Shown here in pieces: positions 54,102 to 63,294 of a DNA stretch of 64,000 nucleotides. Every line of letters starts with the position of its first letter. Position 1 is the first letter of the stretch. The stretch is from Polynucleobacter sp. AP-Kolm-20A-A1 (lineage in GTDB: Bacteria; Pseudomonadota; Gammaproteobacteria; Burkholderiales; Burkholderiaceae). The position numbers were made by a program, and so were the translations under genes. The stretch is from NCBI RefSeq assembly GCF_018688315.1, contig NZ_CP061315.1, positions 682,001-746,000 of the forward strand. The letters are read 5' to 3'. The notes under the pieces are model-generated. The model did not search any database. It worked only from the letters and a program-made list of their open reading frames with translations, and had not been told where the DNA came from.

Positions 54102-55415
54102 TTATTTCTTTTGATGCTCCGCATCGAGTTTGCGTAAGAAAGCCATCTTCTCTTTGATTTGGGATTCAAGCCCACGTTCAACGGGCTCATACCAATGCGG
54201 CTCTTTCATACCCTCTGGTAAATAAGATTCCCCTGCAGCATAGCCATGGGGTTCATCATGGGCATAGCGATACTCTTTGCCATGGCCAAGCTCTTTCATG
54301 AGTTTAGTGGGGGCATTGCGCAAATGATTCGGTACGGGCTTAGATTGATCGTTTGCTACATAAGCTCGAGCAGCATTAAAAGCGTTGTAGCTGGCATTGC
54401 TTTTAGAGGCTACAGCAAGATAGACCACGGCCTGACCTAAGGCAAGTTCACCTTCTGGGGATCCCAATCGTTCAAATGTTTGTGCAGCATCGTTGGCCAA
54501 TTGCATTGCCCTTGGATCGGCCAAACCAATATCTTCCCAAGCCATGCGAATAATACGTCTAGCAAGATAGCGTGGGTCTGCGCCACCATCAAGCATACGG
54601 CAGAACCAATAGAGCGCTGCATCGGGATTAGAGCCTCTGACCGATTTATGCAGTGCAGAGATCTGATCATAAAAATGATCTCCACCTTTATCAAAGCGAC
54701 GGGCTTGGACGGTCAGCGCATTCTCAATAAAGGTTTGGTCCACAGTCTCAACTTGAGCATTCGGCGTCAACACAGCGTTACGAACTTGCTCAACGAGGTT
54801 TAGTAAGCGCCTGGCATCACCATCCGCGTTAGAAATCAGAGTGTCAATTGCCGCAGGTTCAAACTGAACTTGGGGCATTGCATATTGATGCGCGCGCTCA
54901 AATAGGGTTTTAAGTTCCACCTCGTTCAGCGACTTCAGTACGTATACCTGCGCACGCGATAGCAGTGCGGAGTTCACCTCAAATGAAGGGTTCTCTGTCG
55001 TGGCGCCGATAAAGGTAAATAAGCCTGATTCCACATGGGGTAGTAGGGCATCTTGCTGGCTCTTGTTGAAGCGGTGAATTTCATCGACAAACAAAATCGT
55101 TTGTTTGCCATATTGAGCCATGTTTTGTTGTGCTTGCTCAATTGCTTCACGGATCTCCTTGACGCCTGCGAGGACGGCAGAGATTGCAATGAACTCACGA
55201 TCAAAGGCTTTGGCTGATAGTCTTGCAAGCGTCGTTTTACCAACGCCTGGCGGCCCCCACAAAATCATGGAGTGGGGTTTTCCGGAGGCAAATGCAAGAC
55301 TGAGAGGTTTACCCGCAGCTAGTAAATGCGTTTGACCAATGACTTCTTCGATCGTTTTTGGGCGAAGCGCTTCCGCTAATGGCGGTGGCGGGGTGCTATC
55401 AAAAAGACCGCTCAT
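54102..55415 (-). CDS. rarA: Replication-associated recombination protein A (RarA/MgsA)
   Basis: AAA+ ATPase acting at stalled replication forks, related to clamp loaders. Motifs are [15 protein letters not shown], Walker [14 protein letters not shown], Walker [16 protein letters not shown], sensor 1 [12 protein letters not shown] and the C-terminal tetramerisation part with [13 protein letters not shown] and [13 protein letters not shown]. At 437 residues it has the usual length. It lies 4 bp after the DUF3429 gene on the same strand. Confidence 0.96.
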   Translation of the reverse strand: MSGLFDSTPPPPLAEALRPKTIEEVIGQTHLLAAGKPLSLAFASGKPHSMILWGPPGVGKTTLARLSAKAFDREFIAISAVLAGVKEIREAIEQAQQNMAQYGKQTILFVDEIHRFNKSQQDALLPHVESGLFTFIGATTENPSFEVNSALLSRAQVYVLKSLNEVELKTLFERAHQYAMPQVQFEPAAIDTLISNADGDARRLLNLVEQVRNAVLTPNAQVETVDQTFIENALTVQARRFDKGGDHFYDQISALHKSVRGSNPDAALYWFCRMLDGGADPRYLARRIIRMAWEDIGLADPRAMQLANDAAQTFERLGSPEGELALGQAVVYLAVASKSNASYNAFNAARAYVANDQSKPVPNHLRNAPTKLMKELGHGKEYRYAHDEPHGYAAGESYLPEGMKEPHWYEPVERGLESQIKEKMAFLRKLDAEHQKK

Positions 55416-55419
55416 CGAA

Positions 55420-55899
55420 TCATGCTTGAATAAACAAAATGACTAAAGACGCCCAAGTTAGGCAAGCTGCTGCTACATAGGTCAGGCGATTGCGCATTGT
55501 CATAAATGCAGAGCGCGTCACTTCATCGGCAAAATAATATTGATAGGTGTTTTGATCAATATTGCGCTGGATGATTAATGTAGAAGCCAGGATTAAGAGA
55601 CCAACTGGGATGTAGATGTGTAGCGCTACCCAGGCAACTAGGGCAGGGATGACACCCCAAATCCAGGCATTGCGGTCTTCCCAGCGATCGCCCGTAGGTG
55701 CTTTGCCAAGTAAGTGCAGGTTTGCACCCCAATGTAAGGCACCCATAAACGAAGTAATGACAGCGCCGTAGCCTGCTAATGATTCAGCGCTTAAATAATT
55801 CAGGGGAGTGGGTGCCAATTGCACCATCAACGCCAATCCAACAAAAGGGATGAGACCGGCATAGCCAAGTTTGCGAACTAAGGGTGGAATGGGGTTCAC
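55420..55899 (-). CDS. DUF3429 membrane protein
   Basis: A 159-residue membrane protein with about five hydrophobic segments (near residues 12-30, 40-60, 75-100, 100-125 and 138-158). The conserved start VRKLGYAGLIPFVGLAL and the FMGALHWGANL motif fit DUF3429. The function is not known; related proteins occur widely in proteobacteria. It sits between the 3-hydroxyacyl-CoA dehydrogenase gene and rarA on the minus strand with small gaps. Confidence 0.8.
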   Translation of the reverse strand: MNPIPPLVRKLGYAGLIPFVGLALMVQLAPTPLNYLSAESLAGYGAVITSFMGALHWGANLHLLGKAPTGDRWEDRNAWIWGVIPALVAWVALHIYIPVGLLILASTLIIQRNIDQNTYQYYFADEVTRSAFMTMRNRLTYVAAACLTWASLVILFIQA

Positions 55900-55935
55900 G
55901 ATGAAATGATTTAAGTTAAGTGATGAATGGATAAA

Positions 55936-56790
55936 TTATTTGGCGTAGGTGTAAACGCCGCGGCCTGTTTTGCGGCCAAGATATCCGGCGGCAACCATTT
56001 CACGAAGCAATGGACATGGACGGTATTTAGAGTCACTAAAGTTTTCAAAATACACTTCCATTACTGCTAAACAGGTATCAAGACCAATCAAGTCGGCCAG
56101 GGCAAGCGGGCCAATTGGTTGGTTGCAGCCCAACTTCATGCCGGCATCAATGTCTTCAGGGCTTGCGAGTCCCTCTGATAGTACGAAGAAGGCTTCATTA
56201 ATCATCGGTAACAAGATGCGATTAACCACAAAACCTGGAGAGTTCTTGACGGTGATCGGTTCTTTGCCAACACGCTTAGCCATTTCAATAATGGCAGCAT
56301 GCGTTTCATCGCTAGTCTGTAGGCCACGGATCACTTCCACCAGTGCCATGAGGGGCGGCGGGTTAAAGAAGTGCATGCCAATGAAGCGTGCAGGATTGGA
56401 ATCTAATGCAGCCAATTTGGTAATGGAGAGAGAAGAAGTGTTTGTTGCAATGATGGTGTCTTTGCTCACAATCTCATCAACCTGCTTCAAAATTTTTTCT
56501 TTAATGGCTTGGTTTTCAGTGGCAGCCTCGATGACTAAGCCCAGTCCTTTTAAATCTGCATAAGAGGTGCTGCCTTTAATGCGCTTGAGGGCAGACTCTT
56601 TTGCTTCGGCGGATAAAGTTTCTTTCTTGACGAGGCGATCTAAGCTTTTACTCACTTGATCTAAGCCGCGCTGTACTGCTGCTTCGTTGATATCAACCAT
56701 CACTACGTCCAGACCGGCAACTGCACATACTTGTGCAATACCATTGCCCATTGTTCCCGCACCGATCACACCGACTGATTGAATCTTCAT
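55936..56790 (-). CDS. 3-hydroxybutyryl-CoA dehydrogenase
   Basis: NAD(P)-dependent oxidation/reduction of 3-hydroxyacyl-CoA in butanoate and fatty acid metabolism. The Rossmann motif VIGAGTMGNGIAQV is at the very N-terminus of the product started at ATG 56790. AGAGGAAATAAG precedes that ATG, so the longer frame from 56847, which lies inside the GST gene, is rejected. Other motifs are MHFFNPPPLMALVEVI (catalytic His), KNSPGFVVNRIL and GRKTGRGVYTY. The 284 residues match the short bacterial type (Hbd/PaaH). The start is 1 bp after the GST stop, so the two genes are coupled. Confidence 0.93.
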   Translation of the reverse strand: MKIQSVGVIGAGTMGNGIAQVCAVAGLDVVMVDINEAAVQRGLDQVSKSLDRLVKKETLSAEAKESALKRIKGSTSYADLKGLGLVIEAATENQAIKEKILKQVDEIVSKDTIIATNTSSLSITKLAALDSNPARFIGMHFFNPPPLMALVEVIRGLQTSDETHAAIIEMAKRVGKEPITVKNSPGFVVNRILLPMINEAFFVLSEGLASPEDIDAGMKLGCNQPIGPLALADLIGLDTCLAVMEVYFENFSDSKYRPCPLLREMVAAGYLGRKTGRGVYTYAK

Positions 56791-56791
56791 C

Positions 56792-57523
56792 TTATTTCCT
56801 CTTTTGATACTGAGTTGAACCAAACAACTGCTCTCTAGCCTTGTCATCGTGCAAGGGTTTACGTAATGCTGTTAATACTTGGCAACCACGCTTTACTGCT
56901 GGTCGCTCACCAATCATTTCAAACCATTTCTTGAAATGCGGATATTCATTTATTTCAATACCTTGGTTTTTCCAGTTCCGCGTCCATGGGTAAATAGCCA
57001 TGTCCGCAATGGAATAGGTTTTTCCTGCGATATAAGGATTATCTTTCAGTTGGCCGTCGAGCACCCCATAAATTCGCTTGGCTTCATTAGTGTATCGATT
57101 GATCGCGTACTCAATTTTCTCTGGGGCATACAGCCGGAAGTGATGGTTTTGACCTAGCATGGGGCCTAGGCCGCCCATTTGAAACATGAGCCATTGCAAA
57201 ACCTCGTATTTGCCGCGCGTGCTTTTAGGCAAAAACTTCCCGCTCTTGCTGGCTAAATACAGAAGAATCGCCCCAGATTCAAAAATACTAATTGGCTTGC
57301 CATCTGGCCCATTTGGGTCGACGATTGCTGGGATCTTATTGTTGGGGCTAATCTTGAGAAACTCCGGAGCGAACTGATCGCCGGCGCCAATATCAATCGG
57401 GTGCGCAATCCAGTCTCGATCGAGTCGATAGCCACATTCTTCTAGCATGATGTGAACCTTGTGACCATTTGGTGTGGGCCAGCTGTAAACGTCAATCACA
57501 TTGCTAGATTTTTGCTTTGCCAT
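56792..57523 (-). CDS. Glutathione S-transferase, YfcG/YghU (Nu) type
   Basis: Start chosen at ATG 57523 after AAAGGC; the longer frame to 57592 runs inside the aminotransferase gene. N-terminal thioredoxin-like domain with SWPTPNGHKVHIMLEECGY (the TPN motif of Nu-class GSTs), NKIPAIVDPNG and SIFESGAILLYLA. The C-terminal helical domain has MGGLGPMLGQNHHFRLYAPE and YIAGKTYSIADMAIYPW. Members have disulfide-bond reductase or organic peroxidase activity with glutathione. About 243 residues. It overlaps neither neighbour but is tightly packed with them. Confidence 0.9.
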   Translation of the reverse strand: MAKQKSSNVIDVYSWPTPNGHKVHIMLEECGYRLDRDWIAHPIDIGAGDQFAPEFLKISPNNKIPAIVDPNGPDGKPISIFESGAILLYLASKSGKFLPKSTRGKYEVLQWLMFQMGGLGPMLGQNHHFRLYAPEKIEYAINRYTNEAKRIYGVLDGQLKDNPYIAGKTYSIADMAIYPWTRNWKNQGIEINEYPHFKKWFEMIGERPAVKRGCQVLTALRKPLHDDKAREQLFGSTQYQKRK

Positions 57524-57531
57524 AGATGCCT

Positions 57532-58728
57532 TTATAGATTTTGGAGACGTTGAAGTGCATTTGTCAGAGTTTGTTCTTGTTTTGCAAAACAAAAACGAAT
57601 TACGCCAGATTCAGTTGCTTGATCATAGAAAGCAGAAACAGGAATTGCAGCAACCCCAATTTTGGAGGTAAGCCATTTACAAAAATCTGCTTCATTTAAC
57701 TTTGCTTCCGGAATATTTAATGCTGTGTAATCTACGCATTGAAAATAGGTGCCCGGAGTGGGTAGTAATTTAAAGTCCGTCTTACTCAAGCCCGCCCTAA
57801 AAAAATCTCTCTTAGCTTGATAGAAGGCTGGCAGATTTAAATAATGCTTGGCATCAGCTAAGTAGGCAGCCAGACCATACTGCATTGGCGTATTAACTGT
57901 AAACACATTGAATTGATGCACTTTACGAAATTCTTTTGTGAGTAGCGGTGGGGCGGCAACATAACCAACCTTCCAGCCCGTGACGTGATAGGTCTTCCCA
58001 AAGCTAGAAATTAAGAAGCTTCTTGCTGCAAGCTCAGGATGCGAGGCTACGCTGTGATGCTGAGCCCCGTCATAGACCATATGTTCATATACTTCATCGC
58101 TCAGAATTAAGGCGGAGGTATTGCGAACCAGATTTGCTAGTTTATCTAGATCTGCAGTGCCCCAAACCATCCCAGTAGGATTGTGTGGCGTATTGATAAT
58201 AATGAGTCGTGTTTTGGAGTGAATTGCCTTTGCTAATGCATCCCAAGGAATTTGATAAGAGGTGACTCGCCCAGTTTCATCGCGAATTACTTCAAGTGAA
58301 ACGGCAATTGTTTTGCCGCCAGCCAACTCTATTGATGGTCGATAGCTATCGTAAGCTGGCTCAATGATGATGACTTCATCTCCTGGGCTCACGCAGGAGA
58401 GAACTGCAGTCATGATTCCTTGGGTGCCGCCAGCAGTTATTGTGATTTCAGATTCGGCATCGTAATGATGACCATATAAGTTTTGAATCTTTTCCGCAAT
58501 CCCGTTGCGCAGATCCGCAACTCCAATCATTGGAGGATATTGATTGTGATCGGCCAGCATGGCTTCATTCACATGCGTGATGAGTTGTCGATCACAGGGA
58601 AAGTCTGGAAAACCTTGCCCTAGATTAATCGCATGATGTTCATTTGCGAGAGCAGACATCACCGTAAACACGGTAGTCCCTACCTTGGGTAGGCGGCTCG
58701 GAAATGTTGGAGTCTCTTGCTTGTTCAT
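57532..58728 (-). CDS. PLP-dependent class I/II aminotransferase (YbdL/MetA-like)
   Basis: Fold-type I aminotransferase of 398 residues. Substrate and PLP motifs are HHAINLGQGFPDFPCDR, TITAGGTQGIMTAVL, NTPHNPTGMVW, LILSDEVYEHMVYDG and the PLP lysine in SSFGKTYHVTGWKVGY. The pattern fits the YbdL methionine aminotransferase / kynurenine aminotransferase group. The natural substrate, perhaps methionine or an aromatic amino acid in salvage, is inferred from the family. The GST gene follows 8 bp after its stop. Confidence 0.9.
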   Translation of the reverse strand: MNKQETPTFPSRLPKVGTTVFTVMSALANEHHAINLGQGFPDFPCDRQLITHVNEAMLADHNQYPPMIGVADLRNGIAEKIQNLYGHHYDAESEITITAGGTQGIMTAVLSCVSPGDEVIIIEPAYDSYRPSIELAGGKTIAVSLEVIRDETGRVTSYQIPWDALAKAIHSKTRLIIINTPHNPTGMVWGTADLDKLANLVRNTSALILSDEVYEHMVYDGAQHHSVASHPELAARSFLISSFGKTYHVTGWKVGYVAAPPLLTKEFRKVHQFNVFTVNTPMQYGLAAYLADAKHYLNLPAFYQAKRDFFRAGLSKTDFKLLPTPGTYFQCVDYTALNIPEAKLNEADFCKWLTSKIGVAAIPVSAFYDQATESGVIRFCFAKQEQTLTNALQRLQNL

Positions 58729-58813
58729 GGGGTTAATAAGAGGGGTTAGGGCTTTTAAGGCAAGTAATCCTGGTAGTCGCTAGAATGGTAAAAATACATA
58801 TACAAATTGTGCC

Positions 58814-59590
58814 ATGCTGATCGTCCTTTCTCCCGCTAAATCCTTGGATTACAAGACTGCCGTCAAGGTTAAGGCCCCCACCTTGCCAGAATTCGTCTCC
58901 GAATCAGCCAAGCTCATTGCTGACCTTAAAAAACTGGCCCCTCAGGACGTTGCCAACTTAATGGGTTTATCGGATCAATTGGCCACCTTGAACGTCGGTC
59001 GGTATCGTGATTGGTCTAAGAAATTTACCGAAGAAAACAGTAAGCCTGCAATCTACGCTTTTGATGGCGACGTTTACGATGGTTTTGATGTCAAAACCCT
59101 CAACGCCAAGGCTGTTGATTTTGCGCAAGATCACATTCGGATCTTGTCAGGGCTATATGGAGCCTTAAGGCCCCTAGATTTGATGCAGGCCTATCGCCTT
59201 GAAATGGGTACTGCATTTAAAAATGCACGAGGTAAGGATCTTTATGCATTTTGGGGTTCACGAGTGACTGATTCCCTGAAAAAAGTCCTGGAAAAACAAA
59301 AGAAGCCCGTATTACTCAATTTGGCTTCAGAGGAGTATTTCAAGGTACTTCAGCCCAAAGAATTGGGTTGTCCTGTAATTGCCCCCGTGTTTCAGGATGC
59401 CAAGGATGGTAAGTACAAGATCATTTCTTTCTATGCCAAGCGTGCACGCGGTTTAATGGCTCGTTATGTAGTTGAGAATCGCATTACAGATCCTGCGGAT
59501 TTGAAGGGTTTTAATTTGGATGGCTATAAGTATTACGCTGCAGATTCCAAGTTGGATAAGCCTGTATTTAGAAGGGCAGAAAGAAAATAA
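58814..59590 (+). CDS. yaaA: Peroxide stress protein YaaA
   Basis: DUF328 family protein of 258 residues. In E. coli YaaA limits free iron during hydrogen peroxide stress and binds DNA. Visible signatures are [47 protein letters not shown] and [14 protein letters not shown]. It is cytoplasmic. The stop overlaps the next gene by 1 bp (TAATG), so they are co-translated. Confidence 0.95.
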   Translation: MLIVLSPAKSLDYKTAVKVKAPTLPEFVSESAKLIADLKKLAPQDVANLMGLSDQLATLNVGRYRDWSKKFTEENSKPAIYAFDGDVYDGFDVKTLNAKAVDFAQDHIRILSGLYGALRPLDLMQAYRLEMGTAFKNARGKDLYAFWGSRVTDSLKKVLEKQKKPVLLNLASEEYFKVLQPKELGCPVIAPVFQDAKDGKYKIISFYAKRARGLMARYVVENRITDPADLKGFNLDGYKYYAADSKLDKPVFRRAERK

Positions 59591-60801
59591 TGGCTGTACA
59601 TCGCACTAAAGCATCACAACGCAACTCCCCTGAGGTGGAGAAATTAGTAGCGGATGCCATTTCTTTGGCGGCCTCTGGAAGTCAAGTCGAAGATCGATTC
59701 TGGGAAGAGCGTTTGAATGTCCGCCTGATGCGTTTGCTCAAGAGTCAAAATCAAAATGTGATTGATGCCGCGCTAGATCAAACCTTTCGCATTAATACCG
59801 TAGCCTTTGAGGTGCTGGCTGACATTGCAGAAACCCTGGCAGAGTCCTTGAAGCTAGAGCATGAAGGTCAGGAGTGGGATGTCTTGCTCTTGGCCATGCC
59901 TATCGTTGCGCATACGCGTTATCAGATTCCTTCTGGCCCATTGCCGGTCAATATCATTGAAGCTACTGCTCAAGCTTTGCATAGCGCCGTTGCTTCAACT
60001 GATACTCGCCTAGCTATCGTGCCTTGGCTCTACAGCATTGATCAAATGCCGCATTCTCATTGTCAAACTCGTGTATTGACTGAATCTTTAGCGGCTGCAG
60101 CCATCTCTGGAAAAGACGTGAAGTTAGAGCTGCGTGATATGTCAGAAACTATTGCCGTGTTGGCTGACCCGCGTTTCATTATTGCTGCATTAAGTGCGCC
60201 AAGTGGTTCGCCTATCTTCCGCTGGCAAGCAGAGCCGCCGGCTCGACAAGAGCGGGGCGTGAGCTTAATCGGTTGGCAAAATGCGATGCAAGAGCCTATC
60301 GCTTCTTTGCTGCCGGGATGTGAGTTTGAGTTGTTATTGCCAGAGGCGTATTTCACAAATTGCCGCTTGGCCGATAAGCATGTTCGTCCTTTGAGCATTC
60401 GCGCGGCAGTCAATTTTCTTGAAAGTACCTTAGGTATCCTTCCCGCAGGCCTATCTTGCGTGGTCGGCGCCTTCGGTGAAGAGCAGGCAGATGAATACCG
60501 CATCTCTTTTAGTGCAAAGGGATCTTCAGAGGTGATGTATGGGGTAATTTGGCCGCTCTACGATCGCGAGAGCGTTAGTAGTGATGCGTTAAATGACTTG
60601 TCCGATGACGAGAGCCCGATTAAGAAAATTTGTGATGCATTGCATGATGCTGGGGTGGAAGATGTGTTCCGTCACGCAATGTTGTTTGATCCTGAGCTAT
60701 GTGACGATTGCGGAGCACCGTTGTTTCCTGATAGGTCGGGCGAAGCCGTGCATGCGGAGATGCCAGAAGATACGCCAACGCAGCAGCCCTTATTTCATTA
60801 A
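59590..60801 (+). CDS. DUF2863 family protein
   Basis: A 403-residue protein without signal peptide, which I match by overall features to DUF2863, a family seen mainly in Burkholderiales. It starts with a basic segment, contains EWDVLLLAMPIVAHTRYQIP and RRGVSLIGWQNAM-like text (ERGVSLIGWQNAM), and ends with a possible metal site CDDCGAPLFPD near residues 377-387. The function is unknown. It is coupled to yaaA by a 1-bp overlap and ends before a strong bidirectional terminator. Confidence 0.75.
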   Translation: MAVHRTKASQRNSPEVEKLVADAISLAASGSQVEDRFWEERLNVRLMRLLKSQNQNVIDAALDQTFRINTVAFEVLADIAETLAESLKLEHEGQEWDVLLLAMPIVAHTRYQIPSGPLPVNIIEATAQALHSAVASTDTRLAIVPWLYSIDQMPHSHCQTRVLTESLAAAAISGKDVKLELRDMSETIAVLADPRFIIAALSAPSGSPIFRWQAEPPARQERGVSLIGWQNAMQEPIASLLPGCEFELLLPEAYFTNCRLADKHVRPLSIRAAVNFLESTLGILPAGLSCVVGAFGEEQADEYRISFSAKGSSEVMYGVIWPLYDRESVSSDALNDLSDDESPIKKICDALHDAGVEDVFRHAMLFDPELCDDCGAPLFPDRSGEAVHAEMPEDTPTQQPLFH

Positions 60802-60823
60802 AGAAAAAAAGAAAATTCAAGCA

Positions 60824-60856
60824 TTAAAAAAGCCGAGAAATTCTCGGCTTTTTTAA
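60824..60856. terminator. Bidirectional intrinsic terminator between the DUF2863 gene and the secreted protein gene
   Basis: TTAAAAAAGCCGAGAA and TTCTCGGCTTTTTTAA form a perfect stem with flanking A and T tracts and almost no loop (one base at 60840, so the top pairs must open). It serves the plus-strand gene ending at 60801 and the convergent gene at 60875. Confidence 0.92.
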
Positions 60857-60874
60857 TTAAGGCAATGTGAAAAA

Positions 60875-61249
60875 TTAATTCGCTACAAAGGGTTCCGCAC
60901 CAGCAAACAAATGCGGCAACTTACCGGACTTCATTTCTGCTGTTTGGCAGAAATCAGCAAGTCGTACACCTGCTTTAATGTTAAACAACATCGCTTTGTT
61001 GCCCAACACTACGAGGTCAAATCCAGAGTTCGTATTTTTGTAACGCAAGCTACCCGGCAGGGAAGTTTGACGATCTAAATCATACGTTTTGGATTCCCAT
61101 GTGAGACGAACTTTCTCGGTTGTGCCAGCGGTTTTGAACTGCTTACTTTCTTGACACGTCCAAGTAAATACTTCTTCATTGGCGCTGACATTTGCAGCAC
61201 CCAAAAGGCCAGCAATTACAACGCTAATGGTGAGAAGGTTTTTCTTCAT
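60875..61249 (-). CDS. Small secreted protein of unknown function, 124 aa
   Basis: A signal peptide (MKKNLLTISVVIAGLLGAANVSA) is followed by about 100 residues. Two cysteines, one in FTWTCQESK and one in LADFCQTAE, could form a disulfide in the periplasm. The beta-rich middle (GSLRYKNTNSGFDLVVLGNKAMLFN) recalls the small beta-barrel of MliC-type lysozyme inhibitors, but the match is too weak to call. The gene follows mdh on the same strand with an 11-bp gap and ends at a strong terminator. Confidence 0.75.
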   Translation of the reverse strand: MKKNLLTISVVIAGLLGAANVSANEEVFTWTCQESKQFKTAGTTEKVRLTWESKTYDLDRQTSLPGSLRYKNTNSGFDLVVLGNKAMLFNIKAGVRLADFCQTAEMKSGKLPHLFAGAEPFVAN

Positions 61250-61260
61250 TTGGATTTTCC

Positions 61261-62250
61261 TTAAGAGAGCAAGTGCTTAACGCCAGCTTGTTCTTCAAGT
61301 AATTCGTTGAGAGTGTGAGTCATACGCTCGCGGGAGAATTCATCGATCTCTAAACCTTCGATCATTTTGTATTCGCCGTTTTCGCATACCACTGGGAAGC
61401 CATAAATCACTTCAGCAGGAATGCCGTATTCACCTTTAGAAGGAATACCCATTGTTACCCACTTGCCGTTAGTGCCGAGAACCCAGTCATGAATATGGTC
61501 GATTGCCGCATTCGCTGCAGAAGCTGCAGATGAAAGGCCACGAGCTTCAATGATGGCTGCACCACGTTTACCAACAGTAGGAATAAATACATCTTTATTC
61601 CAAGCCGCATCGTTGATGGCGTCTTTTACAGACTTGCCATCAATCGTTGCAAAGCGATAGTCTGGGTACATTGTTGGGCTGTGGTTGCCCCAAACAACCA
61701 ACTTCTCAATATCAGCAACAGGCTTATTCAGTTTGTTAGCTAATTGTGAAAGAGCGCGGTTATGGTCAAGGCGCAACATTGCCGTGAAGTTCTTCGCAGG
61801 AATATCTGGTGCAGATTTCATCGCGATGTAAGCGTTGGTGTTTGCTGGGTTACCAACAACCAATACTCTTACAGTCTTCTTAGCAACGGCATTCAATGCT
61901 TTGCCTTGTGCTGTGAAAATTTGTGCGTTAGCGGAGAGCAAATCTTTACGCTCCATGCCAGGACCGCGAGGACGTGCACCAACCAAAAGGGCTACGTCGA
62001 TATCTTTAAAGGCAGTCATTGGGTCGGAGTGAGCAGTCATGCCAGCTAAAAGTGGGAATGCGCAGTCTTCCAATTCCATCATGACGCCAGTTAACGCTTT
62101 TTGTGCTTTTTCATCAGGAATTTCAAGCAACTGGAGAATGACGGGCTGATCTTTGCCCAAAAGGTCGCCATTGGCGATGCGGAATAGAAGGGAATATCCG
62201 ATTTGACCGGCTGCACCGGTTACGGCGACACGCATTGGGGCTTTTGCCAT
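61261..62250 (-). CDS. mdh: Malate dehydrogenase
   Basis: NAD-dependent oxidation of malate to oxaloacetate in the TCA cycle. The 329 residues fit the cytosolic-type MDH group of betaproteobacteria. Motifs are [19 protein letters not shown] (NAD), [17 protein letters not shown] (mobile loop with substrate Arg), [26 protein letters not shown] and [12 protein letters not shown] (catalytic His). GGAG lies 10 bp before the ATG. The promoter is described separately. It is divergent from a GntR regulator that precedes the sdh genes. Confidence 0.97.
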   Translation of the reverse strand: MAKAPMRVAVTGAAGQIGYSLLFRIANGDLLGKDQPVILQLLEIPDEKAQKALTGVMMELEDCAFPLLAGMTAHSDPMTAFKDIDVALLVGARPRGPGMERKDLLSANAQIFTAQGKALNAVAKKTVRVLVVGNPANTNAYIAMKSAPDIPAKNFTAMLRLDHNRALSQLANKLNKPVADIEKLVVWGNHSPTMYPDYRFATIDGKSVKDAINDAAWNKDVFIPTVGKRGAAIIEARGLSSAASAANAAIDHIHDWVLGTNGKWVTMGIPSKGEYGIPAEVIYGFPVVCENGEYKMIEGLEIDEFSRERMTHTLNELLEEQAGVKHLLS

Positions 62251-62315
62251 TACTAATAACTCCAGAAAGAAGGTTAAGAGGGTTAATTAATGAAAACTTT
62301 TCTATTATCCATTCA

Positions 62316-62345
62316 AGTGTATGGACTTTCGCTTTACACTGTCAA
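62316..62345 (-). promoter_or_regulatory. Predicted mdh promoter
   Basis: On the minus strand TTGACA (62345-62340), an 18-bp spacer and TACACT (62321-62316), i.e. 6/6 and 4/6 matches. The start would be near 62309, about 59 nt before the mdh ATG. A perfect palindrome ends 4 bp upstream of the -35 box. Confidence 0.55.
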
Positions 62346-62361
62346 TGATGTCTTATATAAG
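62333..62361 (+). promoter_or_regulatory. Predicted gntR promoter, -10 box inside a palindrome
   Basis: On the plus strand TTTACA (62333-62338), a 17-bp spacer and TATAAG (62356-62361), 5/6 and 5/6 matches. The -10 box lies within the palindrome at 62350-62363, as expected for autorepression. Confidence 0.5.
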
Positions 62362-62363
62362 AC
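62350..62363. promoter_or_regulatory. Perfect 14-bp palindrome, probable GntR operator
   Basis: GTCTTATATAAGAC is fully symmetric and lies between mdh and the GntR gene. It covers the -10 box of the gntR promoter and touches the upstream edge of the mdh -35 box. One repressor could therefore block its own gene and affect mdh. I did not find a second copy in the sdhC upstream region. Confidence 0.6.
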
Positions 62364-62412
62364 TTAGAATTGCTGTAGATTTTATCCAATTGATGTCCCC
62401 CGTGGAGTGAAT

Positions 62413-63150
62413 TTGTCAGATCTAACATTGCCTATAGCCTCATTTAGCCCTCTGTACGAGCAGATTAAGGCCATGATTTTGGCCAGCTTACAAGCCTCGG
62501 AATGGCTTCCAGGAGAGGCTATTCCCAGTGAAATGGAGCTTGCAGCCAGATATGCGGTCAGCCAAGGTACGGTTCGCAAGGCGATTGACGAGCTAGCAGC
62601 CCAAAACCTTTTGGTTCGCCGCCAAGGGAAGGGTACTTTTGTTGCCACCCATCAGGAAGATGACTGGCAATACCGGTTTTTGCGCCTGGCCCCGGATTCT
62701 GGCGAGAAATTTCACCTGATTAACCAGTTTTTATCCTGTGAAAACACGAAGGCGAGCGCCTATGTGGCCAATTTGCTTAAATTAAAGGCAGGTGACCCCA
62801 TTATTCACATTGACCGCGTGCAGAGTTTTGCAGGCAAACCCATTGTTTTTGAAGAGATTTTTCTCCCAGGAGCACGCTTTAAAGGTTTGGATCTAGAGGC
62901 TTTGAATAATTGGCATGGCCCGGTTTACGCTTTTTATGAGAGTCAACACGCCACTCACATGGTGCGCGCAGAGGAAAAAATCAAGGCAGTAAGCGCTGAT
63001 GAAGCGCTAGCCAAGCACCTACATTTGGAGCCTGGCGCGCCACTGCTTTCAGTAGAGAGGGTAGCCTTTACCTACGGGAATAAACCAGTAGAAATTCGGC
63101 ACGCTAGGTACGACACTTCAGAGCAGCATTACGAGAACAAATTGAACTAA
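62413..63150 (+). CDS. GntR family regulator (HutC type) next to TCA-cycle genes
   Basis: N-terminal winged helix (about residues 10-75: SPLYEQIKAMILASLQ, SEMELAARYAVSQGTVRKAI, RRQGKGTFVA) and a C-terminal UTRA ligand domain (about 95-240). I chose TTG 62413 because GGAG at 62404-62407 is correctly spaced; a GTG at 62407 would overlap that site. Placed between mdh and sdhCD, it is probably a regulator of TCA-cycle genes, acting through the palindrome at 62350-62363. The effector is unknown. Confidence 0.88.
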   Translation: MSDLTLPIASFSPLYEQIKAMILASLQASEWLPGEAIPSEMELAARYAVSQGTVRKAIDELAAQNLLVRRQGKGTFVATHQEDDWQYRFLRLAPDSGEKFHLINQFLSCENTKASAYVANLLKLKAGDPIIHIDRVQSFAGKPIVFEEIFLPGARFKGLDLEALNNWHGPVYAFYESQHATHMVRAEEKIKAVSADEALAKHLHLEPGAPLLSVERVAFTYGNKPVEIRHARYDTSEQHYENKLN

Positions 63151-63172
63151 GCAATTGAATTAATTTATCCGT

Positions 63173-63212
63173 TAAAACCCCTATTAAACCCCTATAAACC
63201 CGTAAAAATCCC
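63173..63212 (+). repeat. AAACCCCTAT-type tandem motifs upstream of sdhC
   Basis: The sequence AAACCCCTAT occurs twice in a row with an 11-bp period, followed by the partial copies AAACCCGT and AAAATCCCC. The series lies 82-122 bp before the sdhC ATG. An 11-bp period places the copies on the same face of the helix, which would suit a protein binding in phase. Confidence 0.45.
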
Positions 63213-63294
63213 CACTAGCCCTAAGGTTTCCAATAGAATATGTTGCGATACAACAAAACCACAACGAACCTCCACCTAAAGATAGAGATTACCC

